64,000 bases of DNA, from contig JAGYXB010002001.1 of the NCBI GenBank assembly GCA_022495005.1, positions 62,001-126,000 of the forward strand, in the 5' to 3' direction. Made by a program: the position numbers and the translations under genes. Every line of letters begins with the position of its first letter. Position 1 is the stretch's first letter. The notes beneath the pieces are model-generated. The model was not told where the DNA came from. It saw only the letters and a list, made by a program, of their open reading frames with translations, and searched no databases. Positions 33,823-46,863 of this stretch are shown here, one piece after another. Source of the stretch: Rhyacophila brunnea. Lineage: Eukaryota > Arthropoda > Insecta > Trichoptera > Rhyacophilidae.

Positions 33823-34225
33823 TCGGTTACATGTAAATTGTACGTGAAACATTTCACCATGGCACAATTCGCCGTGAGTTTTCTTATCGGAAAGAGATGA
33901 CCGTATACTATTCGGTCTCCAATTTTATTATATTAAATATGAACGTTAATTCAATTATCATAGCTGATTTTGGCAAAATTCATGAATTATTCAAGAATGA
34001 AAATCTAACCTAACCTAACCTAATAAATAATCCAGTATATCGGCTATTTTCAAAATTTGTTTGCTGCTGGCTTCCTGTAAACGTAAACCGACAAGAACCG
34101 TGTTTTATTTAGACATGATTTTATGTCAGTACTATACGACCCTCAGAGGTTGGACAGTCTTTAATATACGGACATATATTTCCGATACTACATTTCAAGG
34201 TGAAATGTGATACGGCGAACGTATA
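33823..34225 (+). mobile_element. Repeat R3 with internal TTAGG tract, copy 1
   Basis: The reverse complement of 37886-38300 aligns throughout, including AAGAACCGTGTTTTATTTAGACATG, GTCAGTACTATACGACC and ATATCGGCTATTTTCAAAAT. A CCTAACCTAACCTAA tract sits at the centre of both. A third, more diverged relative is at 61463-61862. Ends resemble GTACGTATGCAGTTCGCCG in the other copies. Confidence 0.75.
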
Positions 34226-34229
34226 TTAA

Positions 34230-35435
34230 CGCTTTCGCTGCTGAATAGATAATGAGATTTTAATTGCCCCCTTTAAAATGCACGTTAATTACATCGATCG
34301 GCCACCTGGTCATTACGCACCGTGTGCGTCTTCCGCGTCCAAAGTATTAACAAAATAATGGTTCTTATAATGTTAATAACAGTTGGTGGCCGATACGTGG
34401 TCATCTTCATTCAAAATCATCTAGTCGCCACGACTAATCGTACGAGCTTTATCTAAGCTTCTATGTACATATGTAATAGTTAGAGGTGTATTTATTATGT
34501 ATGTATGCTTTATTATTTGACTTTTATTTGAAGCATTCTTTTGAACTCTAGGTTAGCTGGTCACGCTGTATCTACCGTACATGGCGTTTATTTACTTAGT
34601 AATTTATATTGGCATTTAGATTTTGATAACCTACGGCTATCCTGTCCCTTAAAAATATTCACAGATCCAGAAGGTAAACATTATTAATGTTACGATACAC
34701 ATCTGTGGATCGCCAGCTATTCTGGTTATAGTTAAAACATCTCTATGTCCGCACGAAACGAAATATTTTACATAGCAGTGGCGGGTTTTCATGAAACAGA
34801 AAAGACTGTCACTTCACCAGAAAGTATCAACATCTTAAAAAGATACGTATTTTTCACAATCGGAAAGTTAAAAATTAACCAAAGATTTTTTTAAATCTTG
34901 GCAACATATCTGTCTATCCGCCGGGTCTCGACGTATCTAAAACTTTCACTGATCTCAGAGTTTATTGAAAATATGCAGAAATAAAATAAATATGTGCATA
35001 CTTGTAAACGATTGCTGGGTATGGGTGATTGTTTCGTCAAAAATACCAGAATCTTAAAAACGTACATATTTTGTGTTCAGGATGGATAAAATCAAAGTAT
35101 AAAGAGATCTTTGCAACATAACTAGGTATTACTGTATTCTCATAATTATTTTAACTTTCAGTGGTCGTTTATCGAGTAGGTAACTTTTTCGTAAGGGGGT
35201 CTCCAAACCTGTCAGAACCTCGGGTCATTGCATAACTAAATTACCACTGCTGCTGGGGTTGAAAATACTGGGGCTACAAAGCAGATTTCTGTACTAACTT
35301 TCCGTGGAGAAACGTCATGGTGGTTGGCCCAGAATGTAGAAAAGAAATTAGCAGTCCTTGGGAGAAAAAATAATATTGAATAAATATAAAAAAAATCTTT
35401 GTAATTTCACGTATACTTTTCATAAATAAATATTA
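34230..35435. other. No feature recognised
   Basis: Ordinary AT-rich sequence without a coding frame above background. Confidence 0.4.
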
Positions 35436-35439
35436 CTTC

Positions 35440-35610
35440 ATCAAAGAAAGGTACGATAACTAAAATAATAAGACCGCTCACATGGACATTGAAAGATATA
35501 AGTTCGAATCCCAATCGTTTCAACTGTTTTTTAAAGGTTTTTAAAAACTAGGTATATTCAATAATGACAATGAAACATTCTTAATCTTGTGTGCGTAGGT
35601 ATATTCAGTA
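35440..35610 (+). mobile_element. tRNA-derived SINE piece
   Basis: Box-B motif AGTTCGAATCCCA at 35501-35513 and preceding CCGCTCACATGGACATTG. The downstream body has TTTTTAAAGGTTTTTAAAAA…ATATTCAATAATGAC. Confidence 0.5.
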
Positions 35611-36044
35611 TTAATATAATTTAAAAAAATATTCGCTGGTACAAAGACGGTGTCAATTAATTCAATTAACACTGGTCACCCATTTATAATAATTTAATAT
35701 CATTACTACATACCTTGATATAAATATTACAAATCTGGTTTCCCATACATTGGAGGACTTTGGATCGATTCACATATCTTCAAGAATAATATCATTATCA
35801 TAGCCCAAATCTCACTCGGTCCAGATTTTTTCCCAGGAAATTTTCTAATAAGTAGTTATGTTTCTAAGGTTTTTTAAAAATATATATTTTTAATAATATG
35901 AATCTAACATTCTTAAACCCTGTTAAAATAGACTATGTTATTAAGTTTAGCATAAGTTGGTGCTACGTGAAGACTAAAATTTGGAGAGCTCATGGCGTCG
36001 GTTAGGAATCAAGATAAGGAGATATTATTGGTATCTTAAATCAA

Positions 36045-36270
36045 ACAACAAAAGCCGTGTGCTAACATTGAATCCAATTTAAGAAGCGCGTCAGATACAC
36101 ACTAGTTAATTTCGTCGTAATTGGGTAGGATGCAGGTGGTTCAATTATTGGTAAGCACATTGGCCCAAATTCGATGTCCCACCCGGTGTCTAATTTTTTT
36201 CAGAAGATATTTTCTGGTAGACATGTTTTCAAATTACGTATGCAATGACTTCATAATATTGGTATTACTG
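36045..36270 (+). mobile_element. tRNA-derived SINE (family A)
   Basis: Head CAACAAAAGCCG at 36047, the TTTCGTCGTAATTGGGTAGG motif shared with other copies, then a tRNA-like stretch with GGTTCAATTATTGG and GGCCCAAATTCG. The body ends with ACATGTTTTCAAATTACGTA. The B-box is degraded. Confidence 0.55.
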
Positions 36271-36399
36271 TAAAGTAGAAATATCAAACAATTAAAAATA
36301 CTAATTTGTGTAATTTATTATAATACAATATATTCCATTATGTTAGAAATATTGCTTTGTTCCGTGTAGACTTTCCACTGTGGCAAACTTTAATAAGGG

Positions 36400-36560
36400 T
36401 AAAGTGTATAATTAAATCGGCACGTGGACGGTCCCCGGACTCTAAGGTCCTGCCCACCTTTGGCATCCGGTCCTCTCGCTGCCCTCCGGCCCTCCTACCT
36501 CTTCGCTTTGACCAGCCCTGACGGAGGTTTAGCGGACTGCGTCCGAATAATGTACACACC
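36400..36560. other. GC-rich island
   Basis: GC-rich block (CCTGCCCACCTTTGGCATCC…). The 80-codon minus frame (36338-36580) has no recognised domain. Confidence 0.35.
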
Positions 36561-37252
36561 GGAAGGTGTACGATAGTCATGTTCCATTTGCAATATTTAA
36601 TTTAAACGATCTCGATGACACATTAGGTAAGTAGTATTGATCTTGAAACGAACCTTGTATTTAAAATAATGAGTATGAAACAAAACGCGGAATTAAGAAC
36701 CTTATTATATACATGAAAAGCTTTTGCAACAACTGGGAAAGCCTGAAATGAATCAATTATGCATGGAGGGAACCTATTGTGTGAAAAGATCTAATACTCT
36801 GGCTAATGATGGTGCTGTATGATTATTTATCTGTGACTGATGTCAAGTTTTCCATTACTATGCGTATGTGAGGTCCCTTGGTACGTGGGTATATTTATTT
36901 CTCTGTATTAAGTCAAGCAACTTAGTCAATTTTATTATGTTCCAAAGATTGGTTAAATAATATTAAAAAAAAGAGTATGTATACACTTTTGGTCGCCTAG
37001 CTGTTAGAAGCCGTCTCTGAAATCTTCGATTGTGGGTGGCAAACAATGCATCTGTTTTTTTTCAATCTGTAATTTGATTCAGTGCATGTACTAAATTGCA
37101 AATTTAAAATAAACTGTTACCATAATATCGAGCTAACCATAATATCCGCTTAGGAGCGACAACGGTGCGTCGTTGAAAGCGGGCCAAATAGGTAATAAAT
37201 GAATTTTGAATCAACCTCTCTTGATATGCGTTACCGGCCGGAGTGCATACTT

Positions 37253-37624
37253 ATTGCGTTAAGGCTATACTTCAGTTGAAGCATGGTCTAAAAAGATCGT
37301 GGCTAGGCGATGCGCGGATTTTTCAAATGACGCGTGCCGACCGAATTATAATTTGTCATATAAATCCAACATGCGTACATTTAATGTTCTGTTTATTGTT
37401 ATATTAGTAACAATAATAATATATTCATTGACATGTTTTCTTTTTCAAGTAAGTGGGTAACGTTTTTTAGTCATCTTTACACGATTTAAGAATTAATACT
37501 CCCGTCGCCATCACGAAACAAATTGACGTGTTCACAGCTCGACTTTCGTTCTCCGATTGCCAGCGAGTCCAAAATTTCGTCGCGCATATAGTTGAAAACT
37601 ATTTGCCGTTTCACTGAAGTTTGC
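37253..37624 (-). repeat. Dispersed repeat R1 copy 2
   Basis: Inverse of 951-1300 with about 90% identity by eye. It lies 36 kb from its partner in opposite orientation. Confidence 0.75.
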
Positions 37625-37885
37625 TCTTAACGGCTTGTAGAACAGTAGTACCTGTTTCGTTGACATTAATTTTGTTGTTTTAAGACATTGATTTTATCAA
37701 CTCGACTCGAATTCGGATGGCATATAGCTGGACTATACATGCCGTCTTGCTTTGACATTTCTCACGCGCACTTGTTAAAAGAATTTAATGCAGTGCAAAG
37801 TGGTATCTAATATCAACATTAACAAATCTGTAAATACGATGTAACATTTTGCAAGCGTCGATGGCATTTCGATTTTCGTGTCCGG

Positions 37886-38300
37886 AAACTTGTACGTATG
37901 CAGTTCGCCGTATCAGACTTCACCGTGAAATGTTATATCGGAAAAATATGACCGTATATTAAAGACCGTCCAATCTCTTTGGGTCGTATAGTACTGACAT
38001 AAAATCCATGTCTAAATAAAACACGGTTCTTGTCGATTTACACTTTACAGGAAGGAAAAAATTTTGAAAATAGCCGATATACTGAATTATTTGTGTTAGG
38101 TTATATATATATTTAGGTTAGGTTAGGTTTTCATTCTTGAATTCATCAATTTTTCCAAAATCAGCTATGAAAATTGAATTAATGTTCATATTGAATCTAA
38201 TAAAATTGGGGACCGTATAGTATACAGTCATCTCTTTCCGATTGAAAGCTCACGGCGAACTGTGCTACGGTGAAATGTTTTACGTACAGTTTACATGTAA
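37886..38300 (-). mobile_element. Repeat R3 with internal TTAGG tract, copy 2
   Basis: Begins CCGGAAACTTGTACGTATGC and ends ACGTACAGTTTACATGTAA. The centre (38097-38129) holds TTAGGTT, an AT run, then TTTAGGTTAGGTTAGGTTTT. Inverse of 33823-34225. Confidence 0.75.
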
Positions 38301-38380
38301 CTTTTAATTTTAACGGTTTACATTATTGATTTTTAGTATTATTGAGTTGTATTCTAAAAAAAATGGTGTCTTGAATTCAG

Positions 38381-38420
38381 CGTTAATAAATAAATAAATA
38401 AATAAAAATAAATAAAAAAG
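38381..38420. repeat. AAAT microsatellite
   Basis: Tandem AAATA/AAAT units, about ten copies. Confidence 0.9.
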
Positions 38421-39483
38421 CCTTTTTATTTCTTACAAACAAAAGTAAATGACAGTTAATTGACTATATATAATGAATATATATATAACCTATGATTATA
38501 TCTATTATGTATATATTATTACTATAATTCATTGTTAAATTAAATTATGTAATTGATTGATTTATGGATGATAATATATACTTACTTCAAACTGTGAAAG
38601 ATACATATTACATTGTATAATTATGTATATTATACAATGTAACATAATGTGTTAAAAGATAGAGACAATATTATATCCGATTTAGCTATCTGACTTCTTA
38701 TGTTAGAACTATAAAAGTTATACATATAATAAATCTAGTGATACATTCTGTGTCTAAGTGTAATTAATTGTATTATTCAATGGAAAATGTAATAATTATT
38801 TTTAATTTTCTTACAATAATGGCCGTCGAGAGTTCCTAGATCAAAGTGTAAAGGTGTAAGTACCTACCTACTCTTGCGCGGAGGGCTTCCCTGAAATGTC
38901 CGTAGAATCCTGGACAGGGGGCAATGGCAAAAGTAGTAGCTTGCTCATCTTTACCAGGGTTGCTTGCCTACCTTACAAGTAGTTTTCAAGCATATTGCCT
39001 TTGGGCCTTAGTGCCCCCAACATCCCCCCTCCCGATTCACAAAGTTGGCATTTGATACGTTTCGCGCTATCGAAATTGTTGACTAGAGAGGATTGCTATG
39101 TACAGTATGACAGCGTTGATTAGTCCTGCGGGGATGTTACTAGGCGTACATTTTTTTCTGCCTGTTGTAACTCATAGACGTAGCGTCGTTTGTCGGGCTA
39201 TATTAATATCAGATATCAAATAACTTTATTCGGCACTTGATCGCTTGACAGGGCACTTAAATCTTGGGTTGTTTACCCTGTCACACACATAAGGATTTTA
39301 TTTAATGAATTTCATTTTTTATAAATGCTCACCTTATACTTATGTAATTTTACATTTTCCAAAAAATTAAGCCTGAAATGCGCACGAGTTTTCTTCGCTG
39401 TTTCAACTTCCAGCATTATATTAAGTAGATGACAGATGAACAAAACAAATGAAGATATCATTGCTGTCATTCACATTTCGTTG
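38420..39483. other. No feature recognised
   Basis: No supported gene. AT-rich up to about 38850, then mixed composition with a GC-richer part near 38930-39050. Confidence 0.4.
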
Positions 39484-39491
39484 GTTAATTT

Positions 39492-39978
39492 CAGTGACGT
39501 CCCGTTGCGGTAGGCAGATTGAGCGTCGCTTTAGGGTCGGCAGTTACTCGAAGGGCGGCAAATCGACGAGTATCATTAGGTATATATAGAAATAGGTACC
39601 TAAACTTAGTAATAACGGAGATATCTTTCCATTAAAGAATTCAGCTCACTGGTTTGAAACAAAATGTATGTATAATTAACATGACAGGTTTAACAGGACT
39701 GTATTTTTTGTCGGATTCGCGGTGTCTAGATTACTTCCGTTGTCCTTGGACGTCACGTCCTTGATGATCAGCAATGACACGTGCAGATTTGCAAATTATA
39801 TTTGAATATTATAGGAAGGTGCATACTTACCTAATAATTAATGTATCCAAATATGTTTGCCAATGTATCTATAATGTATCCATACAACACATTTCTTAGA
39901 TATTGGAGTCATGAAAGGATGATAAAAATACTGTAAGTATAAAAAAATGGGGCGGCATTTTGTCTAGGGACGTTACTG
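39492..39978 (+). mobile_element. Non-autonomous hAT-like element (family H1), copy 1
   Basis: The ends are CAGTGACGTCCCG and CTAGGGACGTTACTG. A perfect 8-bp duplication GTTAATTT lies at 39484-39491 and 39979-39986. The interior matches the other two copies (GATTGAGCGTCGC, CGGATTCGCGGTGTCTAG, ATGAAAGGATGATAAAAATA). No transposase frame. Confidence 0.93.
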
Positions 39979-39986
39979 GTTAATTT

Positions 39987-41745
39987 ATGCATGCGTGGTG
40001 ATTCCTTAAAAAAATGAATAACATTTTGTAAAGCATTACATTACATTCTGGTCATTAAAATAACTTTGTTAATTGTTAATTATGGAAATAATAATTTTAA
40101 ATACGTAAGACGTTTTCCATGTCAGATGTAAAGGAATGATGGGTAAGTAAGGTTAGATACTAACCTGATGGGCATCTTTTTCTGTTATTTTACATTTGGG
40201 TCGTTAGATGCCAAACTAAGAAGATTTACTTATGTATCCTTCGATGGGATTTCCATATAGTGTAAGCTTAGTACAGAAGTAAACACATAATAATATGTCC
40301 ACAAATAAATTATACAATTGTTTGTAAAATTTTACACTGCATAAATGCCGGTACAGAAGTATATATATATATTATGTACATCTACAAACATTGATATCAT
40401 GCAATGGAATTAAATGTAGTTTAAAGTTTAAACTGTCGACACCGTAAAAACATGCACACTTTAATTCAAACAACGCTCTATGAGACCAAGCGTCGCTACT
40501 CATGGTGGAAAGGAAACATCTCTACATTTGCATGTTTGACAGTGTATTTTAACACGTTTTTAATTTCCAGCTAAATGAAAAAGAACACGGGCATTTGTAT
40601 AAAACCATTTTGTTTTTATACACTTGTTTACAAACAGTAATGATGCTTTTTATTAGATTGCTGGCAGATGTATGTGTTTACAGATCCACATACGTCTGTT
40701 TTGGCTTTAGGCAACAAAACAAAGTGGTAATCTAATAATAATGATATGATTATTTGGTATTACACATCTAACGTTGCCCGACCTGAGATGTCAAGTCACG
40801 TTACATAGGTTACTACATATTTTTTCATTTTAGTTATACATTTAATTTACTTTTAGATATTCCTAGAAACATTAACAGAACAAACGGTGTCAGTAAATAA
40901 TGATGCAGGTATATTATAAGTCTATATAATAGGTATGTATTACGTTGGAAAAATCGGCATATTATAATATAAGTACTTTAAAATACTGTGAAACTAGTAC
41001 GATAACACAACATACGATGGAGCTAAATTATTAGAACAGTTAGAAAAAGATTAATGGGATCGGTAATTTCTAAACTAATTTATGATTTCTATTAAAATGC
41101 CCGTTCATAAAAACTAATACGTTTGTGTGTATTGTTCTTTTTCAAATCTTAATTTTTAACTGAATTTTAAATGTACTAATATGTGTCGGAATCAGCCGAA
41201 TTTGAAATTAAAATTGTCAGAGAGAATGATGTCGAGCGTTACTTTTTCTTCTTCTTGTACATTCGTTCCATAGTGGAGAAACTGCACCTCATGTGGCACT
41301 TCTCAAAATCCTCACCAATTTTCTCGTTTTCTCTTAGGTTATGGCAACATACAGTAGATCTGCCGGACATTTCTCGGAGTTGTATTGCGTATCAGAATAT
41401 TGTATTGTAAATTGTAAAGCAGAATAATTGTGTGAAGTGTGAAAAATGAAGACTACACTGCAATAAGGGTGATTTATTCCGCTAATGTGTTCACTTTAAT
41501 ATTTAAATATTCCTTACGAGTGTCTGCTTTAATAGTTTACACAAATTAATTGCTATTCCTGTGAATTTTAAATAAAACAAATTGTTCAAATTTGTGTAGT
41601 ATAATATTATATTAATTATAAGGGCCCGCCGCGGGGTCTAGAACGATTTGGCGCCGGTTGACGCAATTCGAAAATAAATATACGTTAGGTACCTACTTAT
41701 AGGTACTTTTAAAAATATATTTAATATTAATATTTATATTTAAAT
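39987..41745. other. No feature recognised
   Basis: AT-rich. The 75-codon plus frame at 41183-41410 lacks any recognisable domain or splice context. Confidence 0.4.
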
Positions 41746-41749
41746 TATT

Positions 41750-42010
41750 ATATTATTGAACATTATATAATTTAGAAAAACACTTTCTGAGAGAGTATAT
41801 TATAACCAATAGAAAAAATCTTTTTTGAAAAAAGTAAGCCACCCGGCCGGGAACCGAACCCTGCATCTCCACGGGTAAACGCCCCAATCGTCGCATTTAT
41901 CCAATATGCTACGGTGTGACATACTAATAGCGACAAATTTTAACTATTGGTCACTTTAATACCTACTCATCAGCGCTCTTCGAAATCAAGCTACTTTGGC
42001 AATATTATAT
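41750..42010 (-). mobile_element. tRNA-derived SINE (family A)
   Basis: Inverted B-box GGAACCGAACCCTGCAT at 41840-41856, A-box region near 41910, family-A tail (TTGAACATTATATAATTTAG) at 41756-41775 and GCTACTTTGGCAATATTA head-side motif near 41990. Confidence 0.7.
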
Positions 42011-42469
42011 TATTATTTAATAGTTGGTGAGAATTTAAATATGCACACGTAAATAATGATTTAATCGAGCATATGTTTAAGTTCCAACGAAAAAAGAGTT
42101 TTTTATTTTTATATAAAGCCTTAGGCATGGTAATTCTCAATCCGCAATAAAGAAACATTATGTTAAGAGTAAAATGAATTAAAACTACTAAGTAGTAGAT
42201 AGAAACTGATTAAAATTCCTCGTCTACGTTCTGTATACGTGTCTACGACAGTGCGGCGTCCAATTGTCCTGGCGCCCAGTTGTCCCATTCCTTCCGCCGT
42301 GTACCTTAAAACGTCACTGGATTACCCAGTTAAATTCAGTTATTATTTAATGCTTGGTCATTTCCGAGGAGAAATCTTAGGGATTTAATCTTATACCCCA
42401 TCAACTTCTTCCTACATAATTACGAGGCGATTACGTTCTCGTTGTCCTGACAGCGTACACCTAGATATT

Positions 42470-42900
42470 CTAAGCACCTATGACGTCACCGGAGCGTAAA
42501 GCGAGCCGTCAAAGAAGCCGCGGGCAAATCGCCCGAAAGGGGGTGGAAGGGTAGCCGAGGGGCGCAATCGATAACGCCCCCTGAGCGCCCCCGCGTGAAC
42601 CGCGAGCCTCTTCGTCCCACTCCACGAAGACGGATCCGCCGGTTCGGCCATTATTGACCTCCCGTGAATAGTTAATGCCCCGGGGGCGGTAGGGGATAGT
42701 CCGGCCCCGGGGTGGCGGGGTCCGGCCCTGGCGGGTTAGGATAGCTTTACATTCTGTGTGGGTGGGTTGCGTTATTTCGGGACATGGCGCTACGGTGGAT
42801 TAGATGTCTTAGGGTCCCCGGCGGCATCGATGGAAGTAATTAATAGGTATCGCCATTCGCCACCCCCCATGGCTGACATTTTTATCACTTGACCGCATAC
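42470..42900. other. Large GC-rich, CpG-rich island
   Basis: About 430 bp, the richest GC block in the window (GCCCCGGGGGCGGTAGGGGA and similar). It starts with a TGACGTCA-type word (ATGACGTCACCGG at about 42480) and includes GCCACCCCCCATGG near the end. It could be a promoter or CpG-type regulatory island. No frame is convincing and no gene could be attached. Confidence 0.4.
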
Positions 42901-43407
42901 AAGGCGCCAAGTAAAGCATGATTCCAATTATTATGTAGAATACCTGAGTAACAGAAAAAATCTGTTAAGAACTGTAAATTAATATTATAGTATTACTTTG
43001 GCAAAAATAAATATTCTCCAGTCTTGGGGTAACAGTACCTATAATTTATTTAGGTGTTGAGGATTTAACAACGAGAAGTATTCCGGTGACCAAATTGAGT
43101 AAACTGAATCCAATGTTAAATATGATGCCACTGTGATTCCATAAAATGTTCTCAACATTCTGTTAAGTTTATTTCTAAAATGATCCTTTTTTCACGAAAG
43201 AGATTAATGTTTATTATTTTTATTAAAAAAACTATTAATTTTATTCCCAACCAGCATCCATCCGTTTTAAGTCAATATTATTAACCAATTTAACCACCTA
43301 ATTATGACAAAATGAACTAATCTTTATGCGACTGAAGTGCTTCTCAAATTTTGCTAATATTGGCGGCTGGCTTTTGTCGTTTGAATCAAGGCATTAATAA
43401 TAGAATT

Positions 43408-43679
43408 GTGTCGCTGAGTTTCAAAACCCGATATAACACTTTTTTGAAATAATTAAGATATATATATCGATGGATTCGTTATTAAAATTTCTACATGAAA
43501 ATTGTATCGCCTCTTTCAAAATCCGCTACGATTAACTGACATTTATGAAACAAAATCAATGCGTATATCAATACCCGCTATAACACTACTGAAACATTCA
43601 AAAACCTTTTTGGTTCAAAAAGTTTTTATTGATTTTCTCAACATAATGAAATAGCGGGTTTTGAAACTCAGCGACGCAG
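43408..43679. mobile_element. Small MITE with ~22-bp inverted ends
   Basis: TCGCTGAGTTTCAAAACCCG at 43411 and its exact inverse at 43653-43672. Flanks GTG/CGC differ. The interior is AT-rich and non-coding. The left neighbour is a family-A SINE head fragment (GGCTTTTGTCGTTTGAATCA). Confidence 0.75.
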
Positions 43680-43724
43680 ATACAGTGTCCCTCTGAAGTG
43701 GACGGAACTGATACGGTTTAATAT

Positions 43725-43805
43725 TTAATAAAAGTGGAATTAGTACTGTAAACTTGCGTTTTATTTAAATCAATAGTACAATGTATTTCCACCATGAATT
43801 GACAA
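43725..43805. repeat. Fragment related to the hairpin element at 59400-59680
   Basis: TGCGTTTTATTTAAATCAAT and ACCATGAATTGACAAC appear here, with related sequence in inverse near 59415-59480. Confidence 0.45.
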
Positions 43806-43869
43806 CATCATAAAATAAAAAAAATTGTACTAACCTTGATTTCTAACCAGTTGCTAATAGTTTAATTTA

Positions 43870-44165
43870 TTTTAACGAATTAATTCACAAGATTAAATGA
43901 TGTGCCTAACATTCTTTATTGAACATACATAATTTAGAAACACCTCATAAACAGAACAAATCTTGAAAAAAAATATGGTGCCCGACATGGCCCGCATCTA
44001 CATGTATCGGATCCAGAGCATGTGCTTTGCCAATTAAGCCAGTCGCACTCTACCTAATTACGACGAAATTAATTAATAAATAATAATAATCATGCAACTG
44101 AAACACTGTTCAATGTTTGCTAATATTGGCGACTGGTTTTTTTGGTTTGAATCATTTTTTTATTG
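43870..44165 (-). mobile_element. tRNA-derived SINE (family A), near complete
   Basis: On the minus strand: head CCAGTCGCCAATATTAGCAA, then TTTCGTCGTAATTAGGTAG, A-box GGCTTAATTGGCAAAGCA, a decayed B-box, then the body CACCATATTTTTTTTCAAGA, GAGGTGTTTCTAAATTATGT and tail GTTCAATAAAGAATGTTAGG. This is the best template for the family layout. Confidence 0.75.
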
Positions 44166-44409
44166 TTTCAAGATAAGCCAAGCCAAAACATTCTAATTTA
44201 AATAATAACGATATTGAGTTATAAACCATTTTTACGGGTCATAATCCAATATTGCACAATATGTAAATAATAAAATTGATATTAATATTTTCCACGTGCC
44301 ATAGAGAGACCGACGAAGATTTTTTGTGAATGGGCTAAAAATACTCTCGACCTTAATTCTGGGCGGAAACGTCTTCTCTGGTAGAAAAATCGACAGTAGT
44401 GAGACGTTG

Positions 44410-44860
44410 TTTTAAAAGTTAATAATTACAAGATAAAAAGAACTTTTTATATACTTACAACGCTTTTAAATTTTCTGTTGAACCATATAAACTTGACTTG
44501 ACTAGCTTAAACGATCAAAAAAATTTGTACTTTATAGAAATACTGAATAATGAAATGTCATTTCATATTGATTTCCATAAAAACGCACGTATATATTAAT
44601 AATTTAGTTGCTAGGACCCCAGACCCCTAGCAACCAATAATGGTGTTGAAATAACTTTTCATACAAAACAGAATTAACTGAAAATGAATTCAATTCTACT
44701 TAAAGATGGCTAAAAGTATTAAAAGAATGCATGTGCACCGTGTTCTGATATATTCTAAAAGTTTCAAATGTCTAGCTAGTCGGGAAGTTAGTTAATAATC
44801 GATTGCAAGATTTGTACCGGACAAATAAGAATACGAGCTAAAAAAAACGTTGTAAAAATG
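44410..44860 (-). repeat. Dispersed repeat R2, copy 3 (inverted)
   Basis: Inverse of 22087-22545. The central GTTGCTAGG…CTAGCAAC hairpin shows changes on both sides (TAAGG…GTAG versus TAGGAC…CTAG). Confidence 0.8.
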
Positions 44861-44869
44861 AGCTGTCCG

Positions 44870-46348
44870 TTATTTTCAACGGAATTTTCATTTCTCGTTT
44901 CAGTTTCGCGCTTTTTATTTTAATGAGCTATAAAACGTGTCATCTCCGATTCTGGACGGAATGATTTTTTCGGCGAAAATAAAAATTAGCCCCGTTGCAC
45001 ACAGACAATCTGTCATAAATCGATACTTTCGCCAATGTTGCAAATCTCTTCCACGTGCACATTCGGGACCATGCTGGAATAGTGATGTCATGTGGCTGAG
45101 CCGAAACGAATGCATAGTAGCTGAAATCTGGTACACGCGACAGGCAGATGTACGGCATTATATTAAGTTATATCTGTCTTGTAAATGACAAAAAATCACA
45201 TTTCGACGTGTTGCAGTCGAGGCGAGTTTCTATTTGCGACCAGGCTAAGCATGAAAGAATTTTTACACACTACGGGCGTCTTGAAACGAAAAAGTTTGAA
45301 AACAATTGCACTACATTATTATAAAACAGCAGTGATGGCACATTCATCCCGAACCTTTTTTCAAAAAAATCATGAAAAAAGATTAGAAGATATAAAAAAA
45401 ACTTTTGTTCTAAATCAGTAAGGTAAACTTATATGATTAATCACAGGCTCATTGAAGTTAAATGACCAGAGCAAACCATAGCCGCATCGCACCATACCCG
45501 ATCGTAATCGGACATTTCACGGGACCCTACGTTTATTTATATTTATGAATCATCAGTATTTTTTAAGACTGGGAATGCCTCAGGAGCCCAAGACTATCGG
45601 CATACACTCAAGTGTACTGAGATTTAATGGATTGGGAGGATTGCTATAAAGTATAAACATACCATATTATTAGTGTGAGGCTTGATAATTTTGACAGAAA
45701 ATAAGTCATATTAACATCGGCACCGAGCGAGAAAAAGCGATGTTGGAAATAATAGACTCGATATAAATGCTAGTTGAGAGTAGCAACCGAAACAATGATC
45801 ACATTCATCCTTCTCATTGCTGCGCGCTAGAAGATATCGTTACTGCGCATGTTCAAAGATTATTTTTGTTTCACTGTAAAAAGCACGGAACTCAGAAATA
45901 ATGGGTACTTTTCCTTCTGGGTGTGGTAGTAAAAAGGTTTAATTCTCAAGAAAGGAGATATATGGGATACATTTTAACGTGTGTTAAAGAATATTATGTT
46001 ATTTTCAATAGTTACGTCTGTTACCAAAACACGCATTCATATTGGTAATATTTAAGGAGATTCCGGATGTTTTGTGTTTCAACTTTCAAGTATTTTATAG
46101 CCTGACCGTCATTAAGTCATAAACAAAATTTGGCTTAAAAATCATAGTCTATGTCAACTAAATGTGTATTTATATCTTATTGACCTGTTCTGTGGTGCAA
46201 AGTATGTAAGTTTTTAAGTCGCAAAAAATAGCGCAGACGTATGGTAGGTACGTAAGAGTGCAGCCCAAGTGTTCACCGCTGATATCACAGTTCCGAACCA
46301 CAAGTGTGGCTGCCACCGATCGCAGCTACAATTGCTCGTTTCTGTTTA
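44870..46348. other. No gene recognised
   Basis: Two adjacent plus-strand frames (44937-45188, 83 codons; 45185-45421, 78 codons) lie in a part with less extreme AT content. I see no known domain, and an overlapping minus frame is equally open, so no coding call is made. Confidence 0.35.
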
Positions 46349-46356
46349 GGCCTCAA

Positions 46357-46747
46357 CAGTGATGTCCCTAGATAAAATACCGCCCCCGGGCAGCGCCGAA
46401 ATGCCGCCCCATTTTATATACAGTATTTTTATCATCCTTTCATGAGTCCAATAACTAAGAAATGTATTGTATGGATACATTACTAACAAAATATCAGATT
46501 GTAATTATTTTCAAATCTGCACGTGTCGTTTCTGGTCACCAAGGACTTCGAAGGGCAACGGAAGTAAACTAGATATCGCGAACCCGACAAAATCAGTGAG
46601 CTGATTTTTTTAATGGAAGATATTTTCGTTATTACTAAGTTTAGGTACCTAGCTATTTCTATATATTCCAAATGATTCTCGTCGATTGCGGAGTAACTGC
46701 CGCCCCTAAGCGGCGCTCAATCTGCATACCCCCACGGGACGTCACTG
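46357..46747 (-). mobile_element. Non-autonomous hAT-like element (family H1), copy 2
   Basis: The ends are CAGTGATGTCCCTAG and CCCACGGGACGTCACTG. A perfect 8-bp duplication GGCCTCAA lies at 46349-46356 and 46748-46755. It is in the opposite orientation to 39492-39978. Confidence 0.95.
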
Positions 46748-46863
46748 GGCCTCAAGTATATGTTCAATCGAGAATTTCTCAATGACTTATTTCTTGACTT
46801 TATGGTTACAAGTTGTTCGTAAACTCAAATTATTAAAAACATATAATGGAGACATTCTAATAC

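Noticed and set aside
44915..45421. Small gene on either strand
   Set aside because: Plus and minus frames are equally open, with no domain or splice evidence.
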